A stretch of DNA of 64,000 bases, taken from positions 1 through 64,000 of the forward strand of contig VXSG01000047.1 in assembly GCA_009838075.1 (NCBI GenBank). Direction: 5' to 3'. This stretch comes from Boseongicola sp. SB0665_bin_10 (lineage in GTDB: Bacteria; Pseudomonadota; Alphaproteobacteria; Rhodobacterales; Rhodobacteraceae). The position numbers and the translations under genes are program-made. Positions 45,228 through 54,565 of this stretch are shown here, piece by piece. Numbering within the stretch: position 1 is the first letter of the stretch; each line of letters opens with the position of its first letter. Below the pieces are notes generated by a model. That model saw nothing but the letters and a program-made list of their open reading frames with translations. It was not told where the DNA came from and did no database searches.

Positions 45228-47195
45228 ATGATCGTCGAGATCGGACACATCGCCCTGATTCTGGCCCTAGCCGTTGCCTGCCTGCAGACGGGGTTGCCCC
45301 TTGTCGGCGCGCACAGGCGCTGGAGTGCGTGGATGGCTGTGGCTGAGCCGGCGGCGCTGATGCAGGCAGCTCTCCTTGCAGTGGCGTTCGCCGCCTTGAC
45401 CCATGCATTCGTGACGTCGGACTTCTCGGTCCGCTTGGTGACGGCGAATTCGCATACGCTGAAACCGATGATTTACAAGGTCTCCGGCGTTTGGGGGAAC
45501 CACGAAGGCTCCATGTTGCTCTGGTGCCTCATCCTCGCATTCTTCGGAGCCCTTGTTGCCATGTTCGGGCGCAATCTGCCCGACGGGCTCAGGGCGCGCG
45601 TGTTGGGGGTCCAGGGATCCATAGGTGTCGCCTTCCTGAGTTTCCTGATCTTCACGTCGAACCCGTTCGTCCGCCTCGACGCTCCTCCCATGAACGGGCG
45701 CGACCTGAATCCGTTGCTGCAGGATCCGGGCCTCGCCTTCCACCCGCCCTTTCTTTACCTGGGCTATGTCGGCCTATCCATGTCGTTCTCCTTTGCTGTT
45801 GCGGCCCTGATAGAGGGTCGCGTGGACGCGGCATGGGGCAGGTGGGTCAGGCCTTGGACGCTGCTGGCATGGCTCATGCTGACCGTCGGCATCGCCCTTG
45901 GTTCCTGGTGGGCCTATTACGAGCTCGGCTGGGGCGGCTTCTGGTTCTGGGATCCGGTCGAGAACGCTTCATTCATGCCTTGGCTGATCTCCGTGGCGCT
46001 CCTGCATTCCGCGATTGTCGTCGAGAAACGCGAGGCGCTGAAGAGCTGGACGGTGCTCCTCGCGATTCTCGCCTTCGGGTTTTCGTTGATAGGCGCGTTC
46101 ATTGTGCGCTCAGGCGTTCTGACAAGCGTGCACGCATTCGCGAATGATCCCGAGCGCGGAGTCTATCTGCTGGCCATTACCGGCGTCTTCATGGGCGGTG
46201 CGTTGCTGCTCTTTGCAGCACGCGCCAGCGCAATTCGCAGCGTCGGCGTCTTCGGGACGGTCAGCCGGGAAGGTGCGCTTGTGCTGAACAATGTACTGCT
46301 GGCGGTTGCGGCGCTCGTGGTGTTCATTGGCACCGTCTGGCCTCTCGTGGCCGAACTGGCGTTTTCGCGAAAGGTTTCGGTTGGGCCGCCCTTCTTCGAT
46401 GCATCATTTACGCCGTTCTTCATGGCGCTCGCCGTGATCCTTCCCATTGGAGCCGTAATGCCGTGGAAGCGGGCGAGACCTGGGCGGATCGTCCGGGCCG
46501 TATGGCTTGCGGCCGTGGGAGCCTTCGGCATCGCGGCATTCATTTGGATGATCGGAACGGGGCAAACCATATTGGGTCCGGTCGGGGCGTTCCTTGGCAG
46601 CTGGGTCATTCTCGGTGCAGTTTCGGATCTTTGGGCACGAACTGGACGGGAGCATTCGGGAAGGCTGCATCGCGCCATCAGGTTGCCGCGTTCCGATTGG
46701 GGCCGAGTCGTGGCGCATGCGGGTCTTGGAATCACGATTGTTGGAATCTCGCTCCTGCTCGCCTGGGAGGTTGAGGACATACGCATAGCCAAGGAGGGAG
46801 AGACCTTTTCGGTTGGTGGCTACGAACTCACGCTAGCGAGTGTCGAAGAGGTTCGGGGACCAAATTATCACTCAACGACTGCGGCGTTCCGCGTGGCTCG
46901 GAACGGGAACGCGGTGGCGGTACTCCGTCCGGAAAGGCGAATTTACCCCGTTGCCGGGATGCCGACCACGGAAGCCGCCATCGACAACGGAGTCTTCCGG
47001 GACGTGTACCTGGTGATCGGGGAACTGCAGGACGGTGGCGGCTGGGCCGTACGGACCTACATAAAGCCGTTCGCGAACTGGATATGGTCAGGGGCGGTCA
47101 TCATGGGGCTTGGCGGTGCGCTGTCGCTAAGCGACCGACGGTTCCGGGTGGCGGCCGACGCACGGCGGCGAGCGATGCACGTGGTTGCGGAATGA
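45228..47195 (+). CDS. ccmF: Cytochrome c heme lyase subunit CcmF
   Basis: 655 aa, about 15 membrane helices. It contains the tryptophan-rich WWD-like heme-handling motif WGGFWFWDPVENASFMPW near residue 235 and conserved periplasmic histidines. CcmF with CcmH attaches heme delivered by CcmE to apocytochrome c thiols. ATG 45228 is chosen over the frame from 45186 because MIVEIGHIALILAL is the family start. Its stop overlaps ccmH (ATGA). The separation of ccmF from ccmE by about 21 kb is unusual. Confidence 0.96.
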   Translation: MIVEIGHIALILALAVACLQTGLPLVGAHRRWSAWMAVAEPAALMQAALLAVAFAALTHAFVTSDFSVRLVTANSHTLKPMIYKVSGVWGNHEGSMLLWCLILAFFGALVAMFGRNLPDGLRARVLGVQGSIGVAFLSFLIFTSNPFVRLDAPPMNGRDLNPLLQDPGLAFHPPFLYLGYVGLSMSFSFAVAALIEGRVDAAWGRWVRPWTLLAWLMLTVGIALGSWWAYYELGWGGFWFWDPVENASFMPWLISVALLHSAIVVEKREALKSWTVLLAILAFGFSLIGAFIVRSGVLTSVHAFANDPERGVYLLAITGVFMGGALLLFAARASAIRSVGVFGTVSREGALVLNNVLLAVAALVVFIGTVWPLVAELAFSRKVSVGPPFFDASFTPFFMALAVILPIGAVMPWKRARPGRIVRAVWLAAVGAFGIAAFIWMIGTGQTILGPVGAFLGSWVILGAVSDLWARTGREHSGRLHRAIRLPRSDWGRVVAHAGLGITIVGISLLLAWEVEDIRIAKEGETFSVGGYELTLASVEEVRGPNYHSTTAAFRVARNGNAVAVLRPERRIYPVAGMPTTEAAIDNGVFRDVYLVIGELQDGGGWAVRTYIKPFANWIWSGAVIMGLGGALSLSDRRFRVAADARRRAMHVVAE

Positions 47196-47638
47196 TCTTG
47201 CGAGCGCTCCTCCTGACACTGATCGCCGGGGCCGCCTGGGCCGTCGAGCCCGACGAGATGCTTGATGATCCGGCCCGGGAATCGCGCGCACGAGACATTT
47301 CGAAGGGGCTCCGCTGCCTGATCTGCCGGAACGAATCAATTGATGAATCCGATGCCGACCTTGCCCGTGACCTGCGCCTCCTTGTCCGGGAGCGAATAGT
47401 CGAAGGGGACAGCGACAAAGAGGTTGTTGCCTTCGTCGTCGAACGCTACGGCGAGTATGTGCTCTTGAACCCGCAGCGGAAGGGCATCAATCTCGTGCTT
47501 TGGGCCGCCGCCCCGGTCCTGTTGCTGACGGGGCTTGCCGCCGCCAGGATTTTTTTGGTCCGTCGTCGGCGTTCCGCGAGTCCCGATGCGCTCACGGCGG
47601 CGGAAAGGGCACGTCTTGCCGAGTTGATGGACGAGTAG
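47192..47638 (+). CDS. ccmH: Cytochrome c maturation protein CcmH (CycL)
   Basis: 148 aa. The signal peptide (residues 1-16, ending AWA) is followed by the thiol-reductase motif LRCLICRNESI (C-x-x-C near 43-46; most members have QN rather than RN after the second Cys). A C-terminal anchor helix (about 103-125) and a short cytoplasmic tail follow. It reduces apocytochrome c thiols for CcmF. It overlaps ccmF by four bases. Confidence 0.93.
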   Translation: MILRALLLTLIAGAAWAVEPDEMLDDPARESRARDISKGLRCLICRNESIDESDADLARDLRLLVRERIVEGDSDKEVVAFVVERYGEYVLLNPQRKGINLVLWAAAPVLLLTGLAAARIFLVRRRRSASPDALTAAERARLAELMDE

Positions 47639-47735
47639 GCAGCCCGGATGCCAAGGTCGGCATCGTCAATTGACGCTTTCGCCGGAGTGCCTGTTCACCT
47701 ATGTCGATTGCATCCACCAAGGAGGCGTCTTTCCC

Positions 47736-48515
47736 ATGGAGTATCAGACCATTCGCTTGTCATACACTGGCGATTGCGCGGAAATCACGCTTGACAGGCC
47801 CGACTTGAAGAACGCGCTCAATGGCCAAATGCGCGCGGAATTGCTGGACGCCATCAAGGAGGCGTCCGACGCGGCGCGCGTGATCGTGCTGACCGGGGCG
47901 GGAGACGCCTTTTGCTCGGGGCAGGATTTGACGGACGCGCAGCGTTCGTTGTCAAACGCCAATCTCGAGCGGACGCTCAGGGACGAATACATGCCCCTGT
48001 TGCGCGCGATCTTCGACTGCAAGGTGCCGACGATGTCGGCGGTGAACGGCGCCGCCGCCGGCGCGGGAGCGAACCTCGCATTGGCATCCGACATCGTGAT
48101 TGCGTCCGAGCGGGCGGTGTTCCTGCAAGCGTTTGCCCGGATCGGTCTCATTCCCGATGCGGGCGGAACCTACTGGTTGCCGCGCCAGGTCGGATTTGCT
48201 CGCGCCATGGGGACGGCGCTCTTCGCCGAGCCAGTGCCTGCACGCCAGGCTGCCGATTGGGGAATGATCTGGGAAGCGGTCCCGGACGACGAATTTGAGG
48301 TGGTTTGGCGGAAACGGGCGACGCAGCTGGCGACGGGGCCGACCGAGGCCTACCGCCGGGCCAAGGAAGCAATCCGGAACACGTACGATAACTCGCTCGA
48401 AGAGCAACTGATCCTTGAAGCCAGGTTGCAGGGGCGCTGCGGCAAGACCCGGGACTTCCGCGAAGGCGTGATGGCATTCCTCGAAGGCCGGCCGGCGGAA
48501 TACGAGGGGCGCTGA
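47736..48515 (+). CDS. Enoyl-CoA hydratase/isomerase family protein (PaaG-like)
   Basis: 259 aa crotonase-fold enzyme. The CoA oxyanion-hole segments are visible: DAFCSGQDLTDAQ (about 60-72) and AVNGAAAGAGANLALASDIVIASE (about 100-123). FARIGLIPDAGGTYWLPRQVG carries the position of the second catalytic residue; Asp instead of Glu there resembles PaaG-type isomerases of phenylacetate catabolism. ATG 47736 follows AAGGAGG. Substrate is uncertain. The aryl-acetyl-CoA made by the indolepyruvate oxidoreductase encoded at 18293 would be a compatible pathway, but the other paa genes are not here. Confidence 0.85.
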   Translation: MEYQTIRLSYTGDCAEITLDRPDLKNALNGQMRAELLDAIKEASDAARVIVLTGAGDAFCSGQDLTDAQRSLSNANLERTLRDEYMPLLRAIFDCKVPTMSAVNGAAAGAGANLALASDIVIASERAVFLQAFARIGLIPDAGGTYWLPRQVGFARAMGTALFAEPVPARQAADWGMIWEAVPDDEFEVVWRKRATQLATGPTEAYRRAKEAIRNTYDNSLEEQLILEARLQGRCGKTRDFREGVMAFLEGRPAEYEGR

Positions 48516-48536
48516 TTCACGAATTGCCCTCGGCGT

Positions 48537-49832
48537 TCAGCGGTTCTCCACGTCGACATAGTCGCGCATGCCAGGACCGACATAGAGCTGTCTCGGCCGA
48601 CCGATCTTCATCTGCGGATCGGCGATCATTTCTTTCCACTGGCTGATCCAGCCCACCGTGCGTGCCAATGCGAAGATCGGCGTGAACATCGAGGTCGGAA
48701 AACCCAGCGCATCCAGGATGATGCCGGAATAGAAGTCGACATTCGGATAGAGTCGCCTTTCCTTGAAATACGGGTCTTCAAGTGCGAGTTTCTCGAGTTC
48801 CATGGCCACCTGAAGTGTCGGGTTGTTCGCGATGCCAAGGAGACCGAGGACCTCGTCGGCGGACTGCTTCATGACCCGCGCGCGCGGGTCGAAGTTCTTG
48901 TAGACCCGGTGACCGAAGCCCATCAGCCGGAACGGATCGTCCTTGTCCTTGGCGCGATCAATGAATTCCGGGATGCGGTCAACCGACCCGATTGCGCGCA
49001 GCATCTCGAGGCACGCCTGGTTGGCACCCCCGTGGGCCGGGCCCCACAGGCAGGCAATGCCGGCGGCAATGCAGGCGAACGGGTTGGCGCCGGACGAGGA
49101 TGCCAGCCGCACGGTTGAAGTCGAGGCGTTCTGCTCGTGATCGGCATGGAGCGTCAGGATACGGTCCATTGCCCTGCTGAAGATCGGGTTCACCTGGTAT
49201 TCTTCGGCAGGAACGCTGAAGCACATGCGAAGGAAGTTCGCGGCGTAGTCGAGATCGTTCCGGGGATAAACGAAGGGTTGTCCGATGTGGTACTTGAAGG
49301 CCCAGGCCGCGATCGTCGGCATTTTCGCCACAAGCCGAATGGAGGCAACTTCGCGCTGCCAGGGATCGCTGACATCCGTCGAGTCGTGATAGAAGGCCGA
49401 CATTGCGCCAACCACGCCGACCATGATCGCCATCGGGTGGGCGTCGCGACGAAATCCGCGAAAGAAGTTGACCATCTGCTCATGCAGCATGGTGTGGGTC
49501 GTCACGCGGCCTTCGAAATCTTCGAGCTGTTCCGCCGATGGAAGTTCGCCGTACAGGAGCAGGTAGCAGACTTCCAGGAAATGCGACTTTTGCGCAAGCT
49601 GGTCGATTGGATAGCCGCGGTGCAGCAAAATGCCTTCTTCGCCGTCGATGAACGTTATCGTGGAGTTGCATGATGCGGTCGAAGTGAACCCGGGATCGTA
49701 GGTAAAGACTTCGGCGTCACCATACAGCCTGCGAATGTCAACCACGTCCGGGCCGCAGGTTGGCGAGAACATTGGAAGATTGAATTCCTTGCCGTCGATA
49801 TGCAGCCTGGCCGATTTCGGAGACTTTTTCAT
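48537..49832 (-). CDS. gltA: Citrate synthase (type II)
   Basis: 431 aa, first enzyme of the TCA cycle. The N-terminal beta domain ([11 protein letters not shown]) is typical of hexameric type II enzymes. Catalytic residues are recognisable in [31 protein letters not shown] (His) and [16 protein letters not shown] (His), with an Asp in [14 protein letters not shown] in frame four codons upstream (49844) is less likely than ATG 49832, which follows GGTGGAG. It converges on the enoyl-CoA hydratase gene with a 21-base gap and lies 62 bases after gltX. Confidence 0.96.
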   Translation of the reverse strand: MKKSPKSARLHIDGKEFNLPMFSPTCGPDVVDIRRLYGDAEVFTYDPGFTSTASCNSTITFIDGEEGILLHRGYPIDQLAQKSHFLEVCYLLLYGELPSAEQLEDFEGRVTTHTMLHEQMVNFFRGFRRDAHPMAIMVGVVGAMSAFYHDSTDVSDPWQREVASIRLVAKMPTIAAWAFKYHIGQPFVYPRNDLDYAANFLRMCFSVPAEEYQVNPIFSRAMDRILTLHADHEQNASTSTVRLASSSGANPFACIAAGIACLWGPAHGGANQACLEMLRAIGSVDRIPEFIDRAKDKDDPFRLMGFGHRVYKNFDPRARVMKQSADEVLGLLGIANNPTLQVAMELEKLALEDPYFKERRLYPNVDFYSGIILDALGFPTSMFTPIFALARTVGWISQWKEMIADPQMKIGRPRQLYVGPGMRDYVDVENR

Positions 49833-49894
49833 GAACTTCTCCACCCCTTGTATCCTTGCCGATCAGGCACCTCGCGCCTGTCAGACGTCAGCGG

Positions 49895-51301
49895 TCAGCA
49901 TGAGGCATCTGCCAGCCTGAGAATGGTTTCGCCACGTCCTAGCACCAGCATCATGTCGAAAATGCTGGGAGAGACATTGCGTCCGGCCAATGCGATCCGG
50001 ATGATGCTGGCGAGCTTTCCGAGCTTGATGTGATTTGCCTCGGCGAACTGCCGCACGATGCTTTCCAACGTGCCGCGCTCCCAATTAGCATTTTGCAGGT
50101 GCGGCGTCAATTCCGACAGCATGCGATTGCATGTCGCATCCTGCTCGCCGACGTTCCCTGGATCAGGGACGACCGGCCGGGATGTCAGTACGAAGCGCGC
50201 CATTTCAAGAAGGTCGGGAAACGTCTTTGCCCTGTCCTTCAAGCAGTGCATTGCGCGTTCCAGGTCCGATTTCTGCGTGGCGGTCAGTGGATCCCTGCCA
50301 GAGAACGCGAGGTAGTCCTGGATTCCTTCCAGAATTTCCGCATCGGCGGACATTGTGGCAAAGTGCCTGCCCGAAATGTATCCGAGTTTCTTTGCGTCGA
50401 GACGTGCGGGCGATTTCTTGATCCCGGTAAGGTCAAACCAGGCCATTGCCTCTTCCATGGTGAAGATTTCATCGTCTCCGTGGCTCCACCCGAGGCGCAG
50501 GAGATAGTTCCGCATGCTTGCGGCGGGATAGCCCATGGCCGCCCAATCCTGGATCCCGAGCGCACCGTGTCGCTTGGACAGCTTCTTGCCGTCTTCTCCA
50601 TGGATCAGCGGAACATGGGCCCAGACGGGCGGTTCCCATCCCATGGCACTGTAGACCAGCATCTGCCGGGCGGCGTTGTTCAGGTGATCATCGCCCCGGA
50701 TGACGTGGGTGACGCCCATGTCGTGATCATCAACGACGACTGCCAGGTTGTAGACCGGCGTTCCGTCGGACCGGAGCACGATCATGTCGTCGAGCTGGTC
50801 ATTCCGGATGGTGACATCATCCTGAACCCTGTCTTGCACTTTCGTTGCACCATGGTTGGGGGCCTTTACGCGTATGACGTAAGGTTCATCCGGGTGACTG
50901 CTCTCCTGCGCGTCCCGCCAGGGAGACCGGAATGCGGACGAGTCGCCTTCCTTTCGCGCCTTGTCACGGTGTGCGGCGACCTCTTCCTGGCTCAGGAAGC
51001 ACTTGTAGGCCGAACCCCTGGAAAGCATTTCGCGCGCCACTTCCGCGTGACGGCCAGCACGTTCGAACTGGCTGACTGCGTCTCCGTCCCAGTCGATGCC
51101 GAGCCAGTTGAGTCCGGCGAAAATTGCTTCCGTCGCTTCGGGCGTCGATCGTGCGCGATCAGTGTCCTCGATGCGAAGACGGAAGGATCCGCCCGCATGG
51201 CGTGCGTAGAGCCAGTTGAACAGAGCGGTGCGTGCGCCCCCGATATGCAGGTTTCCGGTGGGCGAAGGCGCGAAGCGAGTGACAACAGGAGAATCGGTCA
51301 T
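49895..51301 (-). CDS. gltX: Glutamyl-tRNA synthetase
   Basis: 468 aa class I aminoacyl-tRNA synthetase. The HIGH-type motif is in [19 protein letters not shown] (residues about 8-26) and the KMSKS-type motif is KLSKRHG near 245. Discriminating GltX from GlnS: no C-terminal beta-barrels, and an all-helical anticodon-binding end. Alphaproteobacteria often carry two GltX proteins, one charging tRNA-Gln for amidation; which one this is cannot be told here. The start at 51301 matches the family. Confidence 0.95.
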   Translation of the reverse strand: MTDSPVVTRFAPSPTGNLHIGGARTALFNWLYARHAGGSFRLRIEDTDRARSTPEATEAIFAGLNWLGIDWDGDAVSQFERAGRHAEVAREMLSRGSAYKCFLSQEEVAAHRDKARKEGDSSAFRSPWRDAQESSHPDEPYVIRVKAPNHGATKVQDRVQDDVTIRNDQLDDMIVLRSDGTPVYNLAVVVDDHDMGVTHVIRGDDHLNNAARQMLVYSAMGWEPPVWAHVPLIHGEDGKKLSKRHGALGIQDWAAMGYPAASMRNYLLRLGWSHGDDEIFTMEEAMAWFDLTGIKKSPARLDAKKLGYISGRHFATMSADAEILEGIQDYLAFSGRDPLTATQKSDLERAMHCLKDRAKTFPDLLEMARFVLTSRPVVPDPGNVGEQDATCNRMLSELTPHLQNANWERGTLESIVRQFAEANHIKLGKLASIIRIALAGRNVSPSIFDMMLVLGRGETILRLADASC

Positions 51302-51649
51302 CGGCTGGCAAACCTGGCAAGTTCCATGGCGGCGGCGGATCCGCATGGGGTGTAGTCAAGGCGTTCCAGAGTGACAAGGGCAGGTTGGTCCGATCAATGG
51401 ATGAGGCCCGTTTCGCGGCCAGGGACGGGAGTGACACGCGCCATGCCGGCAGGAACGCGAACGCGCGATGTCCGGATGTTTCTGCAAGCAAGGCAAGCCC
51501 GCGGCGGGTCATGACAAGGCAAGACGCGCCGGACATGTCGACCGCTTCCGACGGGAACGCAGGAACTCAAGGAAGTCGTGACTTTCGAACCACGCACCGG
51601 GCCGTCACGCATCCGGCCATGCCCAGGCTGCGTGACGGCCCGGACAGGT
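51302..51649. other. lexA-gltX intergenic region (348 bp)
   Basis: Between the lexA stop and the gltX start, both on the minus strand. It contains the strong lexA terminator hairpin at 51597-51643 and must contain a gltX promoter. No gene is seen. In many Rhodobacterales a comEC competence gene stands at this place, but there is no trace of it here. Confidence 0.5.
51597..51643 (-). terminator. Hairpin terminator downstream of lexA
   Basis: CCGGGCCGTCACGCA (51597-51611) and TGCGTGACGGCCCGG (51629-51643) form a perfect 15-bp stem with a 17-base loop, beginning 6 bases after the lexA stop. There is no clear U-tract on the minus strand, but the stem is very stable and well placed. Confidence 0.7.
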
Positions 51650-52342
51650 TCAGTAGCTGCGCATCAGACCAACGAGGCGCCCCTGGACCTTGACCTGGTC
51701 GTCTCGGAGAAGTCGGGTCTCGTAAGACGGGTTTGCAGCCTCCAGCGCAATCGTGTCGCCGGACCTGCGGAACCGCTTGAGCGTGGCCTCATGGTCATCG
51801 ACCAAGGCGACCACGATGTCGCCGTTGTCCGCCGTGCTGGTTTCCCGAATGACAACGACGTCGCCCTCATTGATGCCGACATCGATCATGGAATCGCCCA
51901 TCACTTCAAGCGCGTAGTGACGGCCCCGGCCCATCAATTGGTCTGGCACGGCCACGTTGTGGCTGACCTCGCTGATCGCCTCGATCGGCACGCCCGCCGC
52001 GATCCGGCCCATGACCGGCACCTCCATTGCAGGCCTTTCCACGCCGGCAGCGTCGGCGGGAGAAGGGGCCGCGCCATCCTTGTCGCCACGGATCACATGC
52101 GGCTCGAATCCTGTTTCTCTTTCCAGGGCCTCGGGAAGTCTGACGATCTCGAGCGCACGCGCCCGGTGCGGCATGCGGTGGATGAAGCCGCGTTCTTCCA
52201 GGGCCGTGATCAACCTGTGGACTCCCGATTTCGATTTCAGACTGAGCTCGTCCTTCATCTCCTCGAAGGAAGGCGGAACTCCCTCGAGCTTAATTCGATC
52301 ACGTATGAACCTGAGCAGTTCAAGTTGCTTGCGGGTAAGCAT
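51650..52342 (-). CDS. lexA: SOS repressor LexA
   Basis: 230 aa repressor-protease. The N-terminal winged HTH is at residues 1-65 ([41 protein letters not shown]). The autocleavage Ala-Gly bond is A116-G117 in GRIAAGVP. The catalytic dyad is Ser151 (MGDSMID) and Lys189 (EATLKRF). The interdomain linker is long and contains [11 protein letters not shown] 52342 follows AGAGGAGA. The promoter 53 bases upstream carries its own SOS box (52395-52409), so it is autoregulated; DNA damage would trigger RecA-stimulated cleavage. Confidence 0.97.
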   Translation of the reverse strand: MLTRKQLELLRFIRDRIKLEGVPPSFEEMKDELSLKSKSGVHRLITALEERGFIHRMPHRARALEIVRLPEALERETGFEPHVIRGDKDGAAPSPADAAGVERPAMEVPVMGRIAAGVPIEAISEVSHNVAVPDQLMGRGRHYALEVMGDSMIDVGINEGDVVVIRETSTADNGDIVVALVDDHEATLKRFRRSGDTIALEAANPSYETRLLRDDQVKVQGRLVGLMRSY

Positions 52343-52749
52343 TCGCTTCGTCTCCTCTACTCGATTGGGCAGCACTTCGGCTGCGTTCGCCGATGTTCTA
52401 TCCGTGTTCGCCTTTTGTGTCAAGCCTGGCGACTTCGCTGGCTTGGACTGCAGGACAATTTTGTTCATGAATTGTGCCGATGCGAACTGGGGGAGAAAGA
52501 ATTTCCGAGGCTGAACCACACTTTGCGGGACGAGTGCAGATTTCCCTTATCTCCGAGTGGTTAGTGGACGATTCGGCGATGCTGTCCAAGAGGCGTGGAT
52601 CGGAATCTCCGACGGGCATGATGCCGGTCGCGCCACACGGAAGCTTGATCTGGCCAGACCCCTCTCGGCCAAATGAACGTTGTGGCCGTGCCATGTGCCA
52701 TGTCGAGCAAAATGCCAGGGTCCGCATTCCCCCGAGTCGTTTGGCTTGA
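52343..52749. other. Region between lexA and yoeB (407 bp)
   Basis: The left 80 bases hold the lexA promoter and operator. The remaining 320 bases, up to the yoeB stop, contain short frames on both strands without family features. This segment is less GC-rich than the neighbours and probably came with the toxin-antitoxin pair. Confidence 0.4.
52395..52423 (-). promoter_or_regulatory. lexA promoter with SOS box
   Basis: On the minus strand: -35 TTGACA (52418-52423, consensus), 17-base spacer, -10 TAGAAC (52395-52400). GTTC-N7-GTTC (plus-strand reading, 52395-52409) covers the -10 and part of the spacer, the expected place for a LexA operator. An extra GTTC at 52385-52388 has spacing 6 and is probably incidental. 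Confidence 0.8.
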
Positions 52750-53016
52750 TCAATAGTGAAATCGGAGAGCCGAGATTTCCAGCGCCCTTTCTTCGCCCTT
52801 CCCTGAGGCACGATACACCATTCTGTGCTCGCGCGTAATCCGTCGCGACCACCAGCCAGACAAGTCTCCCCTGAGCGGTTCGGGCTTGCCAATGCCCTGA
52901 AATTGCGTTCGCTTCGTGTCGTTGATCAAGTCGTTGACCCGTCGGAAGATCTTCTCGTCAGTCTGCTGCCAGTAAAGGTAATCTTCCCAGGCCCCGTCAG
53001 AGAATATCAACCTCAT
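52750..53016 (-). CDS. yoeB: YoeB-family toxin (RelE fold)
   Basis: 88 aa ribosome-dependent mRNA endonuclease. The family motifs are WEDYLYWQQTDEK near the start, KPEPLRGDLSGWWSRRI in the middle and ISALRFHY at the end. Catalytic positions known in E. coli YoeB align: E46, R65 and the terminal His-Tyr (H87-Y88). ATG 53016 lies inside the 3' end of yefM (20-base overlap), normal for this pair; a TTG two codons upstream is also in frame. It is neutralised by YefM, which is encoded first and co-transcribed. Intact, so probably active. Confidence 0.93.
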   Translation of the reverse strand: MRLIFSDGAWEDYLYWQQTDEKIFRRVNDLINDTKRTQFQGIGKPEPLRGDLSGWWSRRITREHRMVYRASGKGEERALEISALRFHY

Positions 53017-53266
53017 CTTCAATTAGCTCTCTCTCAATGCCGTGCCCTGAGTCCAATTGGGCGATAGACTCTCGCAGCCGGGCGGCGTTCGCACGAGAGG
53101 AAAGGAGGTGAAGCGTCGACTGGATTGAATCCCACTCATCCTTCCCAACGATGACCACAGCTTCCCGACCCGAGCGGGTAATTGCAATTTCTGTCTTGTC
53201 ATGGATTGCTCGATCCATAACCGTTTTCAGGTGCTTGCGTGCGTCGGTGTATGTCAGAATTTCCAT
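52997..53266 (-). CDS. yefM: YefM-family antitoxin
   Basis: 89 aa Phd/YefM-fold DNA-binding antitoxin. N-terminal DNA-binding half (MEILTYTDARKHLKTVMDRAIHDKTEIAITRSGREAV, quoted in parts: MEILTYTDARKHL, then TEIAITRSGREAVVIV), then an acidic toxin-wrapping tail (IERELIEDEVDIL). It binds YoeB and, with it, represses its own promoter. The operator at 53308-53335 has TGTACA-type hexamers. AT-richer than its neighbours, suggesting horizontal transfer. Confidence 0.92.
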   Translation of the reverse strand: MEILTYTDARKHLKTVMDRAIHDKTEIAITRSGREAVVIVGKDEWDSIQSTLHLLSSRANAARLRESIAQLDSGHGIERELIEDEVDIL

Positions 53267-53734
53267 AATGATGCAGTTCTTCGCGCGACCGGTTTGCCTG
53301 TTTGTTCAATATGTACAGCATCCTGTGCATGTCAAGGGGTCTTTCTCGGCAGCCAATCACCTTGGTCGCGTCCAACGGAGCGATCGCGGTCTTGGTTTCC
53401 GGCTCGCGAGTCTCCCGGGGATCTTCGCAGCCTTGCGTGCCGTCGCTCTGAATCGTCCGCCGCCGCCGTTTCGCGCCTGGTCTGCCAGATTGCGATCATG
53501 CAGTCCTCGGATTCGATCCTCACCTTCTCGTGGCAGGAGCCAATTGCTGTTCGCAATGATCACAGCGCGTGGAAAGGGAGCAGGCCTCTTCGTGCACGAT
53601 ACTGCTCCCCTCACGCGGGCACGCGCCAAGAATTCGAGTGTGAAGGCATGCTTCCCCTTATCCGGGTCATGCTTGCGTCAAGAAGATTGGCTGCACTCTC
53701 TATGCGCAACTCGCCTTGAGTTGCGTCGCGAGGT
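53267..53734. other. Region between yefM and the exonuclease gene (468 bp)
   Basis: The right flank of yefM holds its promoter-operator (53308-53335). From 53340 to 53734 there is no recognisable gene; overlapping minus-strand frames at 53332-53556 and 53357-53629 lack domains. It may be remnant sequence from insertion between moeA and lexA. Confidence 0.4.
53308..53335 (-). promoter_or_regulatory. yefM-yoeB promoter with TGTACA operator
   Basis: Minus strand: -35 TTGACA (53330-53335, consensus), 16-base spacer, -10 CATATT (53308-53313). Between them lie TGTACA (53312-53317) and, on the plus strand, TGTGCA (53324-53329), with centres 12 bases apart. In E. coli YefM-YoeB binds two such hexamers with core TGTACA at this spacing, as I recall. 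It starts about 40 bases before the yefM ATG. Confidence 0.7.
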
Positions 53735-54220
53735 CTATCCAAGCGCCCTCATTGCAATTTTGGCGCATGCCTCTGCGTCACTGAGCGCATCATGATGCTC
53801 CAGCGCGATCCCAAGGTGCTGACAGACGACCGGGAGCCTTGCCGACCGCAGTTTCGACATTTTGCGTGCCATACTGACCGTGCAGCGAAACCGGTAACGG
53901 GGTGGAGATATGCCTGCACGCCTGCAGCACGCGTGCAAAACTTGCGAGTCAAACGATGCATTATGCGCGACCAGGAAATCCGCCTTGTCCAGCAGGCGCC
54001 GCAGTTCGGGCCAAAGTTCGCCAAAGGATGGGCTGTCACGGACATGGTTCCAGGTCAGGCCATGAATATGCGTGAAGGCGAACTTCTTTCTCGGTGGCCG
54101 GATAAGCCGATGGAAACGCTCCACGATGCGATTGTCCTTGACGTGCACGACACCGATCGAGCAAGCGCTGTCGGAGCGGCGGTCTGCCGTTTCAAAGTCA
54201 ATTGCCGCGAAATTGGTCAT
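53735..54220 (-). CDS. DEDDh 3'-5' exonuclease (DnaQ-like)
   Basis: 161 aa, only the exonuclease domain. The four acidic metal ligands and the His are present: Asp and Glu in FAAIDFETA (residues 4-12), Asp in VAHNASFDS near 88-96, and His/Asp in HHDALSDAEACA near the end. LTWNHVRDSPSFGELWPELR fits the family linker. Such stand-alone proteins resemble DNA polymerase III epsilon or RNase T-like exonucleases; the role may be in repair or RNA processing. ATG 54220 starts at the first beta strand, so the long frame to 54529 is rejected. It is located between moeA and the toxin-antitoxin pair. Confidence 0.85.
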   Translation of the reverse strand: MTNFAAIDFETADRRSDSACSIGVVHVKDNRIVERFHRLIRPPRKKFAFTHIHGLTWNHVRDSPSFGELWPELRRLLDKADFLVAHNASFDSQVLHACCRRAGISPPRYRFRCTVSMARKMSKLRSARLPVVCQHLGIALEHHDALSDAEACAKIAMRALG

Positions 54221-54565
54221 CCGCCGCGAGCAGTAGCATCTGCGCAGCGCGCCGTCACCATCGGGTGGAGCGATGCGAACTGCGCGGTGCCCAAGGTCCT
54301 GCACACCGCCGTTGCTCCGGGATCCTCCTGAGATCTGGAAGCACGTCGAAGGGTCGTGATTCGCGACGTCTCGGGGTTCCCGTTGGTTCCGGCCCTTGGG
54401 CAGAGGAGGCCCATGGACCGACTTCCGCAACTCGCGGGTCACGAGGCCCGTAGCTCCTTGATTTTCCGGAATCCGACCCGAAAGGTCGGCTCTGCACGCA
54501 ATCTCGGGAGCTCGGGCCCTTGAAAGCAAGGCGCGCTCCGCGCCGAAGCCCGAAGAGTCCGGCAG
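54221..54565. other. Region between the exonuclease gene and moeA (345 bp)
   Basis: Both flanking genes are on the minus strand. A short GC hairpin (54530-54544, GGCGCG/CGCGCC, 3-base loop) just downstream of moeA may terminate the trp-moa transcript. No gene was found; frames here lack domains. It probably holds a promoter for the exonuclease gene. Confidence 0.4.

Noticed and set aside
52385-52398. Additional GTTC-GTTC pair next to the lexA SOS box
   Set aside because: The spacing is 6, not the 7 bases of the known operator, so it was not called a second box.
53332-53629. Overlapping minus-strand frames between yefM and the exonuclease gene
   Set aside because: Different frames give unrelated low-complexity products without domains.
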